A stretch of DNA of 64,000 nt from NCBI RefSeq assembly GCF_000706645.1, contig NZ_KL407338.1:77405-141404 (forward strand). The letters are read 5' to 3'. This DNA is from Bartonella rochalimae ATCC BAA-1498. GTDB taxonomy: Bacteria > Pseudomonadota > Alphaproteobacteria > Rhizobiales > Rhizobiaceae. Position 1 is the first letter of the stretch. Every line of letters starts with the position of its first letter. The notes beneath the pieces are model-generated. The model was not told where the DNA came from and did not search any database. It saw nothing but the letters and a program-made list of their open reading frames with translations. The translations under genes were made by a program, and so were the position numbers. Below are positions 1 to 9,142 of this stretch, one piece after another.

Positions 1-305
1 AAGATGAACAGAATTTATCACATGAGAACGATTGTTGGGTTTGTGATAATGCTAAAGTTTTTGATAACGCTATGGTTTTTGGTAATGCTAAGGTTTTTGG
101 TAATGCTAAGGTTTATGATAATGCCAAAGTTATTGAGAATGCTCTAATTTATGATGAAGCCAGAGTTTTTAGCGATGTTAGAGTTTGTGGTGAAAACATT
201 GTTGCTGGTAATACCATAATTTGGGGTAATGCTAATGTTTATAGCAGAACCAAGATCAGTCCCAGGGTTTCTAATAATGGTCGAGTTCAAAAGATGTGTT
301 TATAA
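1..305 (+). CDS. C-terminal part of a hexapeptide-repeat protein (partial, 5' end outside window)
   Basis: The reading frame is open from the left edge (frame of base 3) to the TAA at 303-305, so the first ATG in view (72) is probably internal. The visible ~100 residues are built on a six-residue period: DNAKVF, DNAMVF, GNAKVF, GNAKVY, DNAKVI, ENALIY. Such a period fits a left-handed parallel beta-helix, one strand per hexapeptide. The repeat decays after about residue 60 and ends in a short basic tail. Similar Asn-Ala-x-Val proteins are often found in phage-derived or accessory regions, but nothing here proves that origin. Function is unknown. Confidence 0.6.
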   Translation, partial: DEQNLSHENDCWVCDNAKVFDNAMVFGNAKVFGNAKVYDNAKVIENALIYDEARVFSDVRVCGENIVAGNTIIWGNANVYSRTKISPRVSNNGRVQKMCL

Positions 306-606
306 TGAATTAAGGTATTATGAAACTAATATTATACAGCAGTTTTGAGGTTAAAATTGTCTACTAAGAGCAGTTGAAATGAGAAGGTATAACTGCAGTA
401 AGAAATTTGATTTAATAGCAATTGATAACTCTTAACACCGAAGGGTTTTTTGGAAAAATATAAGGTTATTTGCAAAGCTTTTAGAGTTTGTATGTAATAT
501 ATAAAAAGAAAAAGTAAAAATAATAAAAGCTTATACATTTTATGGAATAGGAGCTTTTTTCTTATATTTTTTAGTGTTTCTTTACAGTAAAATACAATTT
601 TTCTCT
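306..606. other. intergenic, no gene seen
   Basis: About 300 bases of AT-rich DNA between the repeat-protein stop and the stop of pgeF on the other strand. The one short minus-strand frame (332-538) is low-complexity Leu/Phe-rich with no ribosome site. No RNA gene or clear terminator was seen. Confidence 0.5.
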
Positions 607-1380
607 TTATTTTGTGAGCATAATGGCAGAAATTTGTCGCCCATCATCAGGCTCGTTACGATGTGTTGCACGTCGATAGGAGAAAAAACGCTTTTCATCT
701 TGATAAGTACAAAGTTTTATACAGGAAGTACGGATTCCGGCGTGCTCGAGTTTGTTTGTAATGAATGTCCATAAGTTAAACTTAAAGTGGTGTACTTTAT
801 CTGTTTTTGAAAAATATTTTTCGAACTCGTTATTGTGCTCAATAAATTGGTTATAAAATTCACTTGTTACTTCATAATGACATGGACCAATGCATGGTCC
901 CAGTACTGCTATTATTGATTGCCGTTTGGCTCCTTGTTCTTCCATTACTGAGATTGTTTTTTCTAAAATTCCATTCAAGGCTCCCCTCCAACCAGCATGT
1001 GCAGCACCAATAACACCGGCTTGTGGATCAGAAAAAAGAATTGGTCCACAGTCTGCTGTAAGAACACCAATTGCTAATCCTTTTTTGGTTGTAACCAGAG
1101 CATCAGCTTTTGGAGGTTCTCCGATAAAAGCTTGATCAACAACGATAACTTCACAAGAATGTATTTGGTGAACAGTAATTAAATTTTGCACTTCAATATC
1201 AAAATAATGAGCGATTAAGATACGATTTTGCATAATATGTTCAGGATAATCGTTGGGGTTTTGTTTAACATTGAGGTTTTGATAAAAGTTTTTTGATACA
1301 TCTTCTTGGCGTGTAAAAAAGCCATGTTTGATATTATGTGGGTGTAAATTGCAAAGATCTTGTGCAAGAATAGGCTCCAT
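607..1380 (-). CDS. pgeF: peptidoglycan editing factor PgeF / multicopper polyphenol oxidase (YfiH, DUF152) family
   Basis: This 257-residue protein belongs to the YfiH/PgeF family. Members have been described as purine nucleoside phosphorylase/adenosine deaminase-like enzymes, and E. coli PgeF keeps wrong amino acids out of peptidoglycan precursors. The conserved metal and active-site residues are visible: His in VHQIHSCEV (about 101-109), Cys in LTADCGPILFSD (about 143-154) and His in GAAHAGWRGAL. The ATG at 1380 follows AGGAG with a 6-base gap. It is the third gene of a minus-strand run lgt-midA-pgeF, with 64 bases after midA, so co-transcription is likely. Length is normal. Family call is firm; the substrate in this organism is inferred. 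Confidence 0.92.
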   Translation of the reverse strand: MEPILAQDLCNLHPHNIKHGFFTRQEDVSKNFYQNLNVKQNPNDYPEHIMQNRILIAHYFDIEVQNLITVHQIHSCEVIVVDQAFIGEPPKADALVTTKKGLAIGVLTADCGPILFSDPQAGVIGAAHAGWRGALNGILEKTISVMEEQGAKRQSIIAVLGPCIGPCHYEVTSEFYNQFIEHNNEFEKYFSKTDKVHHFKFNLWTFITNKLEHAGIRTSCIKLCTYQDEKRFFSYRRATHRNEPDDGRQISAIMLTK

Positions 1381-1444
1381 AAAAGCTCCTATATGATTAT
1401 TTGAAACGGAAATGGTTTGCGAGTTAATTTGTTATTATTTGTGA

Positions 1445-2521
1445 TTAAAAATAAGGTATTTGTATGTTTTTATCATTGATGTGAAGCACTTTAAAAAGCT
1501 TACCCATTTGTTTTGGATCAGTTAATCGTTTGATGTCTTCGTAAATTTTTTTCTTAATTATTGTGCTTTTGTTGATACTAAGCTTTTCTGCACGTTCAAG
1601 CACTCCCATTTTGATAAGAAAATTTCCTTGTTCTAGAATTTCAACAAAACAGCCTTGTTGAGCGGCGATTGTTTTCAAAGAAAAAAAATCAACATGTGAT
1701 GTTAAATCATGTTCACCAGGAGCAGAAAAAATATCGCAGAATTTATGTCTTGAGATGGCTTGAAGTGTATCTCCAAATGCAAAATCAGACGCACCATAAT
1801 CGATAAGTAAAGCAGAGCCTTGTGTTTGCATTAAACGGCTACTAATCTTTTGTGCCAATTGGTTTCGTGAGGGTCCGTATTCTAAAATTGTGCCATTAGG
1901 CATTTGAGCACATTGGGGTGGTAAGAAAGTAGAAGGAAACTTATGTATATCAGTGGTAAATGTAAAACCACCCTCTTTGTTAAGTGTAATACGACGCTCT
2001 TTCCATTCTCCATTGACTTTTACATATTGATTAATTGGAAGTGCATCGAAAAGCTCATTTGCAATGACAATAAGAGGTTTTAAAGGAATTTGTTCAAAAT
2101 TTTCAACACTATAAATTTTTTTTTGGTGAGCGAAAAGACGTTTTTTTTGTTCTGTTGCAAGGCGTTGGCTTATTTCAATAAGAAAGATATCAGCAGCGTT
2201 GAATGCCGTTATACAAATTTTGCGAATAGTGCGTAAAATATCATCCATAAGAGTTCCACGTCCTGGGCCTATTTCAGCCAGGATAAACGGGTTAGGACAA
2301 CCTTGAGCTTGCCAGCTCATAATGGCCCAAATGCCAATCATTTCTCCAAATAATTGACTTATTTCAGGTGCTGTGATGAAGTCACCAGCGCGTCCAAAGG
2401 GTTTTTGTTTTTGATAATAGCCAAATTGAGGATCAGTAAGAGCTAATGTCATATATTGGCTAACAGAGATTGGTCCATCGAGAATAATAATTTCTTTAAT
2501 TCTCTCTTTTAGATTAGACAT
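1445..2521 (-). CDS. MidA/NDUFAF7-family SAM-dependent protein methyltransferase
   Basis: This 358-residue class I methyltransferase belongs to the family of NDUFAF7/MidA, which in mitochondria methylates an Arg of a complex I subunit. The SAM-binding loop is LAEIGPGRGTLMDDILR. N-terminal ISVSQYMTLALTDPQFGYY and the PLIVIANELFDALP segment are family hallmarks. Its ATG shares one base with the lgt stop (TAATG at 2519-2523 on the complement), so translation is probably coupled. The bacterial target is not established; a role in complex I assembly is inferred from the mitochondrial relative. Confidence 0.88.
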   Translation of the reverse strand: MSNLKERIKEIIILDGPISVSQYMTLALTDPQFGYYQKQKPFGRAGDFITAPEISQLFGEMIGIWAIMSWQAQGCPNPFILAEIGPGRGTLMDDILRTIRKICITAFNAADIFLIEISQRLATEQKKRLFAHQKKIYSVENFEQIPLKPLIVIANELFDALPINQYVKVNGEWKERRITLNKEGGFTFTTDIHKFPSTFLPPQCAQMPNGTILEYGPSRNQLAQKISSRLMQTQGSALLIDYGASDFAFGDTLQAISRHKFCDIFSAPGEHDLTSHVDFFSLKTIAAQQGCFVEILEQGNFLIKMGVLERAEKLSINKSTIIKKKIYEDIKRLTDPKQMGKLFKVLHINDKNIQIPYF

Positions 2522-3378
2522 TATTTTGTAAACTTATATTTAAAAGCTTGAAGAAGTGCATAAAAACCGAAAAGAATCATCGGCAAAGATAAAGCCATAC
2601 CATAGGTCAATCCAGTAGAGTGGAAGAGAGATGAAAACCATTCTGGATCCTCTTGAGGAGCACGGAAAATTTCTGAAATACTGCGTGCTATTCCATAGCT
2701 TATATTAAATATTCCAGTGATTATTCCAGGACGTTTTAATGCCTTAAAAGAAAAAATGGCAATGGCTAAAATGATAAAGAGAAGAAATCCTTCCATAAAT
2801 GATTCATACAGTTGGCTAGGATGGCGTGGGAGATATTGAGGATCGTTATAAAAACAAACTGCCCAAGGAACAGTAGTCACATTCCCCCATAATTCTTGAT
2901 TGATGAAATTGCATATCCGTACAATACCAATGCCAATGGGGACACCTGCGGCGATTGTATCAAACATTCCCCATACATTGATATTGTTTTTATAAGAAAA
3001 CCAAATCATAGCAATGATTATACCTATAAATCCTCCATGAAATGACATACCGCCATTCCATATGGCAAGGATATCGATTGGATGATTGAGGTAATAAATA
3101 GGATCCCACACAAGCACCTGTCCTAAGCGGCCACCAACCACAATTCCAATAGTTCCTAACGTAACAAAATCACTTATTTGTTGGGGAGACATAGGCGCTT
3201 TATTTTTAGGCCACAGGGACTTTTTTTTAAGTAATTTTTGTGCGTACCACCAGGCAAACAAAATGCCTATAACATAACCAAGTCCGTACCAATGAAATGC
3301 TATTGGCCCTAAATGAATGATCACTGGATCAAGAAAGAGAGGAAAAGCAATAGCTTGGCAAAGAGGAAAATCATTCAT
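2521..3378 (-). CDS. lgt: prolipoprotein diacylglyceryl transferase
   Basis: Lgt moves a diacylglyceryl group from phosphatidylglycerol to the lipobox Cys of prolipoproteins, the first step of lipoprotein maturation in the inner membrane. About 285 residues with seven predicted membrane segments. Signature pieces are visible: MSFHGGFIG with the essential His, [15 protein letters not shown] (the Lgt signature region with the conserved Arg) and RHPSQLYES. The frame extends to a TTG at 3384, but the ATG at 3378 ([10 protein letters not shown]) is the more likely start; no strong ribosome site is seen for either. First gene of lgt-midA-pgeF, divergent from ubiK. Confidence 0.95.
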   Translation of the reverse strand: MNDFPLCQAIAFPLFLDPVIIHLGPIAFHWYGLGYVIGILFAWWYAQKLLKKKSLWPKNKAPMSPQQISDFVTLGTIGIVVGGRLGQVLVWDPIYYLNHPIDILAIWNGGMSFHGGFIGIIIAMIWFSYKNNINVWGMFDTIAAGVPIGIGIVRICNFINQELWGNVTTVPWAVCFYNDPQYLPRHPSQLYESFMEGFLLFIILAIAIFSFKALKRPGIITGIFNISYGIARSISEIFRAPQEDPEWFSSLFHSTGLTYGMALSLPMILFGFYALLQAFKYKFTK

Positions 3379-3597
3379 GAGCAAGAGCTTTACATTTATG
3401 AAGTTATATGATTATCAAACCATGACAGATGAATACAAAATGGTCAAGTTAGGTCAGAGGTTTGTGGTTGTTATTGGCGGGAGTAAAAGAATACTGATCA
3501 ATTAAGGTAATATCTATTAGAAAAACAAATACGATCTCTCGATATTATAAAATGTATTATAGTATGTCTATAAATAAAGAAAATTAAAGGAAAGCCT

Positions 3598-3870
3598 ATG
3601 TATAATGGATCAAACCGTATTCTTGATGAGATAGCAAAATTAGCAACAGATGCAGCAGGTATTGCACAAGGTGTAAGGCGTGAAGCTGAAACTGCTGTTC
3701 TTTCACAGGTTGAAAGGATGATCAGTAAGCTTGATCTTGTTTCACGTGAAGAATTTTATGTTGTTAAGGAAATGGTTCTTAAACTCTACGCCGAAAATGC
3801 TGATTTGAAAAAACGTCTTGATAGTTTAGAAAAACAAAACAGAAAAAAAGTTAAAACGGATTCAGTTTAA
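3598..3870 (+). CDS. ubiK: UbiK-type accessory factor (BMFP domain, YqiC family)
   Basis: This 90-residue protein matches the BMFP/UbiK family. UbiK supports ubiquinone biosynthesis by helping assemble the Ubi complex, and the Brucella relative is a trimeric membrane-fusogenic protein. The N-terminal half (ILDEIAKLATDAAGIAQG) is an amphipathic helix. The C-terminal half (about 45-82, ending LKKRLDSLEKQ) is a heptad-rich coiled coil with the family motif VSREEF. An AAAGGAAAG ribosome site lies just before the ATG. It reads away from lgt. Length is typical. Confidence 0.85.
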   Translation: MYNGSNRILDEIAKLATDAAGIAQGVRREAETAVLSQVERMISKLDLVSREEFYVVKEMVLKLYAENADLKKRLDSLEKQNRKKVKTDSV

Positions 3871-4248
3871 GCAACTAATAGTCTTTAAAAAATAATCCCC
3901 AATTTTTCTATCCTGTGTATGAAGCATAAAAAATGCTTAGTCATGAGTCTGTTAGGGCAGATGAGCAATTTATTTTTAATTTATTTTTTACAAAAAATTA
4001 TTTTTTTTTTAATTAAGGGGCTAGCGCTACGAAATTGTATCAATACACTGAGGTTGTTTGATGATTCGTTTTTTCTGTATCAAGCTATAGTACCTTAGAA
4101 AATAGTATCATTTATTTTCTGATGTCATCTATTTGCTGCGTTTTAATGTGTATTTATTTGCTGTGAAAGCTTTAACTGTGACGCGTATTGTTACGATGAG
4201 AGTTTTTTGCATTATATTGGTAACATTCTTAATTATTGAGGGTTGATG
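3871..4248. other. intergenic, no gene seen
   Basis: About 380 bases between ubiK and the YbjN-type gene, with poly-A/T tracts near 3965-4015. No open frame, tRNA or convincing terminator was found. The promoter of the downstream gene presumably lies in the right half. Confidence 0.4.
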
Positions 4249-4749
4249 ATGAGGCTGGCCATTAAAGCCACAGAAAGAAAAGAGCATCCTGTTGATTTTA
4301 TTGAACAAATTGCTTATAAGTATGATTGGTCTTTTGAGCGAAATGTACAAGATGAAATTAGCGTTTGTGTAGAAGGAAAACGAGCTTGTTATAGCCTTTC
4401 TTTTTCATGGATAGAAGAGCAAGAGGCTCTTCATTTAGCTTGTGCATTTGATCTTTTTATTGAGAATACTCGTACAGCAGAGGTACAGCGTTTGTTGTTG
4501 GCAATTAATGAGAAATTGTTATTAGGACATTTTGATTATTGGCAAGGAAACAATTCGGTTATTTATCGGCAAGGTCTGCTTTTAGCAGGTGGCGTACACC
4601 CATCCCGTATACAAGTAGAGACATTATTGATTTATGCACTTAAAATTTGTGAAAGTCATTATGCTGCTTTTCAAATGGTTGCTTGGGCTGGTGAAAGCGC
4701 TCATAAGGCACTACAGTATGCTTTATTTGAGACCGTAGGGAATGCCTAA
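4249..4749 (+). CDS. YbjN domain-containing protein
   Basis: About 166 residues, cytosolic, no signal peptide. The sequence fits the alphaproteobacterial YbjN family (type III secretion chaperone-like fold), with blocks such as HLACAFDLFIENTR and EVQRLLLAINEKLLLGHFDYW. YbjN proteins have pleiotropic effects on stress and motility in enterobacteria, but no biochemical role is settled. A GAGGG at 4238-4242 gives a 6-base gap to the ATG at 4249, preferred over ATG 4246 or TTG 4243. It converges with the sensor kinase gene, leaving 51 bases. Confidence 0.8.
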   Translation: MRLAIKATERKEHPVDFIEQIAYKYDWSFERNVQDEISVCVEGKRACYSLSFSWIEEQEALHLACAFDLFIENTRTAEVQRLLLAINEKLLLGHFDYWQGNNSVIYRQGLLLAGGVHPSRIQVETLLIYALKICESHYAAFQMVAWAGESAHKALQYALFETVGNA

Positions 4750-4800
4750 AGTCTTCGATGTATCCGCTCGTTATTCTTTAAAGAAGTTTTTCAATATATC

Positions 4801-6138
4801 TTATAGAGGAATATCTATAATAGCGCGCAAGCCTCCTAATGGACTATCATCTAATTGAATATTACCTCCGTGGCTACGTGCGATGTCTTGGGCAATAGAA
4901 AGACCAAGGCCTGTTCCACTTGCATCTTGATTTCGTGATTGATCAAGTCGAAAAAATGGCTTAAAAACTTCTGTACGCATGTCTTTTTGAATACCTGGTC
5001 CATCATCATCAATAGTAATAATAAAAGATTCTTGTCCGGATTTCGCCGTGAGTTGGATGGTATTTGCATAATAAAATGCATTTGATAGAAGATTACTGAT
5101 CAAACGGGTAAAAGCATGTGGGCGTACTTGTATTTGTGAGGAGCCTTCAATAGTATACGAGAAGTTACATCGATGAAGATCAGCATTCGTAGAGAATTTT
5201 TGCATCAAGATACTTAAGTCAAGGATGCCAATATTTTCACTTCCTTCACCTCGTGCAAAAGCAAGATAACCTTCTAACATATTTTGCATATCGCTGACAT
5301 CTTGCTCAAGTGGTTTAATATCAAAGTCATTACTTACTAATGCAAGCTGGAGTTTGAAACGTGTAAGAATGGTTCTGAGATCATGGCTTACACCTGAGAG
5401 CATCATAGTACGTTGTTCAATTTGGCGTTCAATCCGTTCACGCATACGTAAAAATGCGATACCAGCACGGCGTATTTCATCGGCTCCTTGTGGTTGAAAT
5501 CCTTCTGGTAAAGGATGTCCACGTCCAAAACTTTCTGCGGCTTTTGCTAATTGTTGAATTGGTTTGATTTGATTACGTAAGAAGTAAATAGCTATTAACA
5601 GTAAAACAAGAGCTGTTCCTACCATCCAGCTTAAAAAAATACTGGTATTAGAGGCATAGGCTTGGCTGCGCATGGCAAAAACCCGCAAGATATTGTGATC
5701 AAGGTGGATACGAATTTCGACAAGATTAGAATCACCAACTGTATCAATCCAGAAGGGACGGTTAATTTGGCGCGTAATTTCTTCACTTAAAAAGTAATCA
5801 AGTATAGCAAAAAATGGTTTAGGTCCTGGAGGAGGAAGAGGATCAGGTGGGAGGAGAGAGATGTTTAATCCCATACGTTGTTGTGCAATACGCTTAATCT
5901 CTTCATAATTCTGCTGTTGTGGATATGTTTCAAATATATCGATAATAGCTGCAATGTCGTGGACAACGGTGGTTGAAAGACGTTCTGTTACCATTTGCCA
6001 ATGGCGTTCCATGAAAACATAGCCAATGACTGTTTGTAAGAGTACCATAGGAGCGATAATAATGATCAAAGAACGCGCATAAAGCCGTTTGGGCATTTTC
6101 TTAGATAACCATCGCACAATTTTTGCAGGTTCGATCAT
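4801..6138 (-). CDS. membrane sensor histidine kinase (EnvZ-like)
   Basis: An orthodox two-component sensor: a membrane segment near residues 23-45, a periplasmic region of about 120 residues with Pro-rich LPPDPLPPPGPKPF, a second membrane segment near 165-188, HAMP, then the kinase core. Visible boxes are H (GVSHDLRTILTRFKLQL, phospho-acceptor His), N (RLISNLLSNAFYYA), G1 (IDDDGPGI), F (FKPFFRLDQS) and G2 (GTGLGLSIAQDIA). The frame runs to a TTG at 6171 inside the regulator gene, but the ATG at 6138 lies just after that gene's stop and is preferred (445 residues). Paired with the upstream regulator; stimulus unknown. Confidence 0.9.
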   Translation of the reverse strand: MIEPAKIVRWLSKKMPKRLYARSLIIIIAPMVLLQTVIGYVFMERHWQMVTERLSTTVVHDIAAIIDIFETYPQQQNYEEIKRIAQQRMGLNISLLPPDPLPPPGPKPFFAILDYFLSEEITRQINRPFWIDTVGDSNLVEIRIHLDHNILRVFAMRSQAYASNTSIFLSWMVGTALVLLLIAIYFLRNQIKPIQQLAKAAESFGRGHPLPEGFQPQGADEIRRAGIAFLRMRERIERQIEQRTMMLSGVSHDLRTILTRFKLQLALVSNDFDIKPLEQDVSDMQNMLEGYLAFARGEGSENIGILDLSILMQKFSTNADLHRCNFSYTIEGSSQIQVRPHAFTRLISNLLSNAFYYANTIQLTAKSGQESFIITIDDDGPGIQKDMRTEVFKPFFRLDQSRNQDASGTGLGLSIAQDIARSHGGNIQLDDSPLGGLRAIIDIPL

Positions 6139-6145
6139 CTCAGGC

Positions 6146-6847
6146 CTATTCAATTGAAAGCTTATAACCAATCCCTCTCACGGTTTGGATCCATATAGGA
6201 GTTGTTGGGTTGCTTTCGATTTTCCGACGAAGACGGTTAATTTGTACATCAATAGAACGTGCGCTATTGTTATCATCCATTGCAAATTTATGGCGTGGAA
6301 TAGTTTCTCCTGCGTGTTCAGAAAAAATAACCATCATTTCTTGTTCTTTATCTGTCAGTTTAATAATTTTTCCTTCTTTTTTGAGTTCACGTCGTGAAAT
6401 TGAAAAGATATAAGGGCCAAAAACAATTTGTTCAATTTTGGGTTGGGTAGAAAATGAGCCACGTCTCAAAATAGCATTAATGCGGAGTAAAAGCTCACGA
6501 GGATCAAAGGGTTTGGCAAGATAATCATCTGCTCCCGCTTCTAATCCTTGAATACGATGATCTGTTTCTGATAAAGCTGTTAACATTAAAATAGGAACAT
6601 TTTTTGTTTGACGGAGTGAATAGGTTAGATTAATGCCATTTTCACCAGGCATCATGATATCAACAATAAGAAGATCGAAATCTAAGCTTTTAAGTTGACG
6701 TTTAGCTTCATCAGAGTTGGCAGAGACTGAAACACGAAATCCATTTTTAATAAGAAATTGAGATAAAAGGCTGCGAATGCGGGTATCATCATCAATCACG
6801 AGAAGGTGGGGTGCATTATCACATAAAGTCTGAATGTGATCAGCCAT
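6146..6847 (-). CDS. OmpR/PhoB-family response regulator
   Basis: This 233-residue regulator has a receiver domain (acidic pocket IDDD, phospho-acceptor Asp in LLIVDIMMP, Lys in LAKPFDPRELL) and a winged-helix output domain (about 135-230) ending RSIDVQINRLRRKIE and VRGIGYKL. It lies directly upstream of its kinase gene, so the two form an operon. The RSIDVQI recognition helix and sequence resemble the PetR/OmpR-like regulators of alphaproteobacteria rather than ChvI/BatR, but the exact orthologue is not certain. Targets are unknown. Confidence 0.9.
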   Translation of the reverse strand: MADHIQTLCDNAPHLLVIDDDTRIRSLLSQFLIKNGFRVSVSANSDEAKRQLKSLDFDLLIVDIMMPGENGINLTYSLRQTKNVPILMLTALSETDHRIQGLEAGADDYLAKPFDPRELLLRINAILRRGSFSTQPKIEQIVFGPYIFSISRRELKKEGKIIKLTDKEQEMMVIFSEHAGETIPRHKFAMDDNNSARSIDVQINRLRRKIESNPTTPIWIQTVRGIGYKLSIE

Positions 6848-7003
6848 ATTTCAAACCTTTAACAAAATTCAGTTTACATAAATTGTACTTTACATAAGTT
6901 ATATAAAGCTGTCGAGCAGACAATTTTTTGCTTTATAAAGACAGGAGAAATGTTATCTATAAACTAAAAGATTTTAAAATATTGAATTTTGAAAAGGATT
7001 CTA

Positions 7004-7648
7004 ATGAGCGATTTCAGTGTGTATATTATTCCAGTTACGCCTTTTCAACAAAATTGCACTTTACTTTTTGATAATGAAAGTAAAAGAGGTGTTTTAGTTG
7101 ATCCAGGGGGTGATTGGCTTAAGATACAACAAGCAATTCAAAAAAAAGGGGTTATTGTTGAAGCTATTTGGATAACACATGGTCATATTGATCATGTGGG
7201 AGCAGCCATGCAGGCTAAGGAGGTATTGGATATTCAAATTATTGGTTCACACCGTAATGACAAACCAGTAATGGACGATGTAAGAGAAAGAGCAAAAATC
7301 TATCACATGCCCGATGCGCGTGTTTGTATTCCTGATCAATGGTTAGAAGATGGAGATAGTGTTGATTGTGCAGGACATGTCTTCCAGGTTTTTCATACAC
7401 CTGGCCATTCTCCTGGTCATGTTATTTATTTTAATGAAAAAAAGCGTTTTGCTTTATTAGGTGATGTGCTTTTTCGTGGTTCTATTGGACGCACTGATTT
7501 CCCATTATGTTCTCATGAAGAATTAATGAGATCAATTAAAGAAAAAGTTTTGCCATTAGGCGATAATGTCAGCTTTATTTGTGGACATGGACCAGGAAGT
7601 CAAATAGGTTATGAGCGCCAACACAACCCTTTTCTTCAGGGAATTTAA
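7004..7648 (+). CDS. MBL-fold metallo-hydrolase (glyoxalase II-like)
   Basis: A 214-residue metallo-beta-lactamase-fold protein. The metal motif THGHIDHVG (HxHxDH) is intact, with further ligands in HTPGHSPGH, LGDVLFRGSIGRTD and a late CGHGPGS. This pattern matches the short YcbL-type glyoxalase II group, which hydrolyses thioesters such as S-lactoylglutathione; the substrate here is inferred. The frame reaches up to a TTG at 6989, but AAGGA at 6994-6998 places the start at ATG 7004. A strong inverted repeat follows the stop. Confidence 0.88.
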   Translation: MSDFSVYIIPVTPFQQNCTLLFDNESKRGVLVDPGGDWLKIQQAIQKKGVIVEAIWITHGHIDHVGAAMQAKEVLDIQIIGSHRNDKPVMDDVRERAKIYHMPDARVCIPDQWLEDGDSVDCAGHVFQVFHTPGHSPGHVIYFNEKKRFALLGDVLFRGSIGRTDFPLCSHEELMRSIKEKVLPLGDNVSFICGHGPGSQIGYERQHNPFLQGI

Positions 7649-7667
7649 TAGTTTATCATACTCAAAA

Positions 7668-7691
7668 AAAAACCGCTTTAAAGCGGTTTTT
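7668..7691. terminator. bidirectional rho-independent terminator
   Basis: Perfect inverted repeat AACCGCTTT/AAAGCGGTT flanked by A-runs on the left and T-runs on the right. It sits between the convergent MBL hydrolase and BA14K-like genes and has the U-tract needed in both directions. Confidence 0.85.
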
Positions 7692-7707
7692 TTAGTGTTA
7701 TTGAAAA

Positions 7708-8244
7708 TTACTGTACTGGAGCATAACAAACATGATCTAAGCCATCATGTCCTCGAAAAGTTCCTGTCCTCGGATTAAAGGAACGGTATGTCTTTTTACA
7801 ATATTGATACCAACTTGTTGTATTTAACTGCTGTGAAGGCTGGTGTGTTACTGTTGATATCACTTGATAGTTTGCTTGATTTTGTGGTGGGGTTTGATAA
7901 ACAACTTGTGGTTGTTCGGGCTCTTTTAAAGCATTTTTGATAATTATACCTGCTGTCAAAGCTAGAAGGCCTGCAGCAATAACACCACCTACATTATTAC
8001 TACTGCTACTACTACCACGGCTTACATGATGTTCATAGAAGTTATGATGATGTTGCGTATGTTCGACACGCTCTGTTGATGTAGTAATTCGATCGTAATA
8101 CTGGAAGGGACCACTGGTACTTACTTTTTGTGTACTAATTGTTTCTTTGTGTATTGTTTTGGCAATAAGCACTGTCTCTAACGGTGCTGAAATGGCTACC
8201 GTTGATATTGCTGATAACATTAACAATTTAGCCAATTTAGTCAT
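7708..8244 (-). CDS. BA14K-family secreted protein
   Basis: 178 residues with an N-terminal signal-like segment (LLMLSAISTVAISAP). A low-complexity His- and Ser-rich stretch (HTQHHHNFYEHH, then six Ser residues in a row) is followed by a hydrophobic segment GGVIAAGLLALTAGIII. The conserved C-terminal module contains WYQYCKKTYRSFNPRTGTF and DGLDHVC, as in the Brucella BA14K family, reported as a 14-kDa immunoreactive, lectin-like protein. It is longer than the Brucella prototype because of the middle region. Location is probably envelope-associated. Separate transcription unit ending at the shared terminator. Confidence 0.8.
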   Translation of the reverse strand: MTKLAKLLMLSAISTVAISAPLETVLIAKTIHKETISTQKVSTSGPFQYYDRITTSTERVEHTQHHHNFYEHHVSRGSSSSSNNVGGVIAAGLLALTAGIIIKNALKEPEQPQVVYQTPPQNQANYQVISTVTHQPSQQLNTTSWYQYCKKTYRSFNPRTGTFRGHDGLDHVCYAPVQ

Positions 8245-8386
8245 AGCAATACTCCTTAATACAAATTTATCTTAGTTTGCACTTTAAATGTTCTAACCTG
8301 AATGTAATCTGAACAGCGTTCAATTTTATTCTGATAGAGTGAATAAAGAAAAGGTTTGTTGAATATAAACATTAATATAGTAAAAT

Positions 8387-8412
8387 GAAATCGGGTTTTA
8401 AACCCGATTTCA
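8387..8412 (-). terminator. terminator of the cspA-type gene
   Basis: An inverted repeat GAAATCGGGTTT/AAACCCGATTTC lies 20 bases past the cold-shock gene stop. On the minus strand it runs into a T-rich tail. Confidence 0.8.
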
Positions 8413-8432
8413 CAAAACGGACTTTGCTTAAA

Positions 8433-8648
8433 TTAACTCATAACATTAATGTTTATAGCTTTTGGTCCTTTACCACGACGGTCAGGCTCTATATCGAATG
8501 ATACTTTTTGCGCATCATTTAATCCACTGAGGCCTGAAGCCTGAACATCAGAAATATGAACAAAGATATCAGTACTCCCATTATCAGGTTTAATGAAACC
8601 AAAGCCCTTGTTATTGTTAAAAAATTTTACTTCGCCCGTCTGAGCCAT
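8433..8648 (-). CDS. cspA: cold-shock protein, CspA family
   Basis: About 71 residues forming one OB-fold cold-shock domain. The RNA-binding motifs are visible: RNP1 as KGFGFIKP and RNP2 as DIFVHIS. Such proteins bind single-stranded nucleic acid and act as RNA chaperones. The frame extends upstream to 8708, but the ATG at 8648 (MAQTGEVKFF) follows AAGGAAATATTCT and matches the family start. The C-terminus RRGKGPKAININ is typical of the alphaproteobacterial short Csp type. A second family member lies at 19861-20070. Confidence 0.95.
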   Translation of the reverse strand: MAQTGEVKFFNNNKGFGFIKPDNGSTDIFVHISDVQASGLSGLNDAQKVSFDIEPDRRGKGPKAININVMS

Positions 8649-9142
8649 AGAATATTTCCTTATTTGATTGCCTTTGTAAGGCAGATAGTCAAAAACCGTA
8701 TTACGCACCTTACGTAAACGGTATATTTAGGCAATTTACGATATCTGGAAAACGTTTTTTATTGTTTTTTGTCAACTTAGAAATTAGAATCAATTTCTAG
8801 AAAACTTTTCATAGCACCTTCCGATGTTCGCAATTTATCTAAAAAAGAAAGATTGCTTGAAAATAGAATATTTAACAAGAGTTTTCTTTAGAGAATTTAT
8901 TTTATTATGTTGTTTTTAATTCATAGTTAAGTATAGTGGCTCATTAAATTGTCTTGGATAATGGATAGAACAGAGAAATATTATATTGATATTTTGAGCA
9001 ACAATTTTTTATAATATATCACTATTTTGGGGTTCTATTAGCGTGATTGTGATAAGAGCTAATTATTTTGTCGCAATTTATAGATTTTAGGTTGTTTATT
9101 GCAAAAAACTCTTTTCGACATTTCATTTAAAGTATTTTTTGA
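8649..9142. other. intergenic: leader of the cold-shock gene, otherwise nothing seen
   Basis: About 490 bases between cspA and the end of uvrB. The part next to cspA is probably its transcribed leader, since cold-shock genes of this family often have long structured leaders. No convincing frame or RNA gene was found in the rest. Confidence 0.4.
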
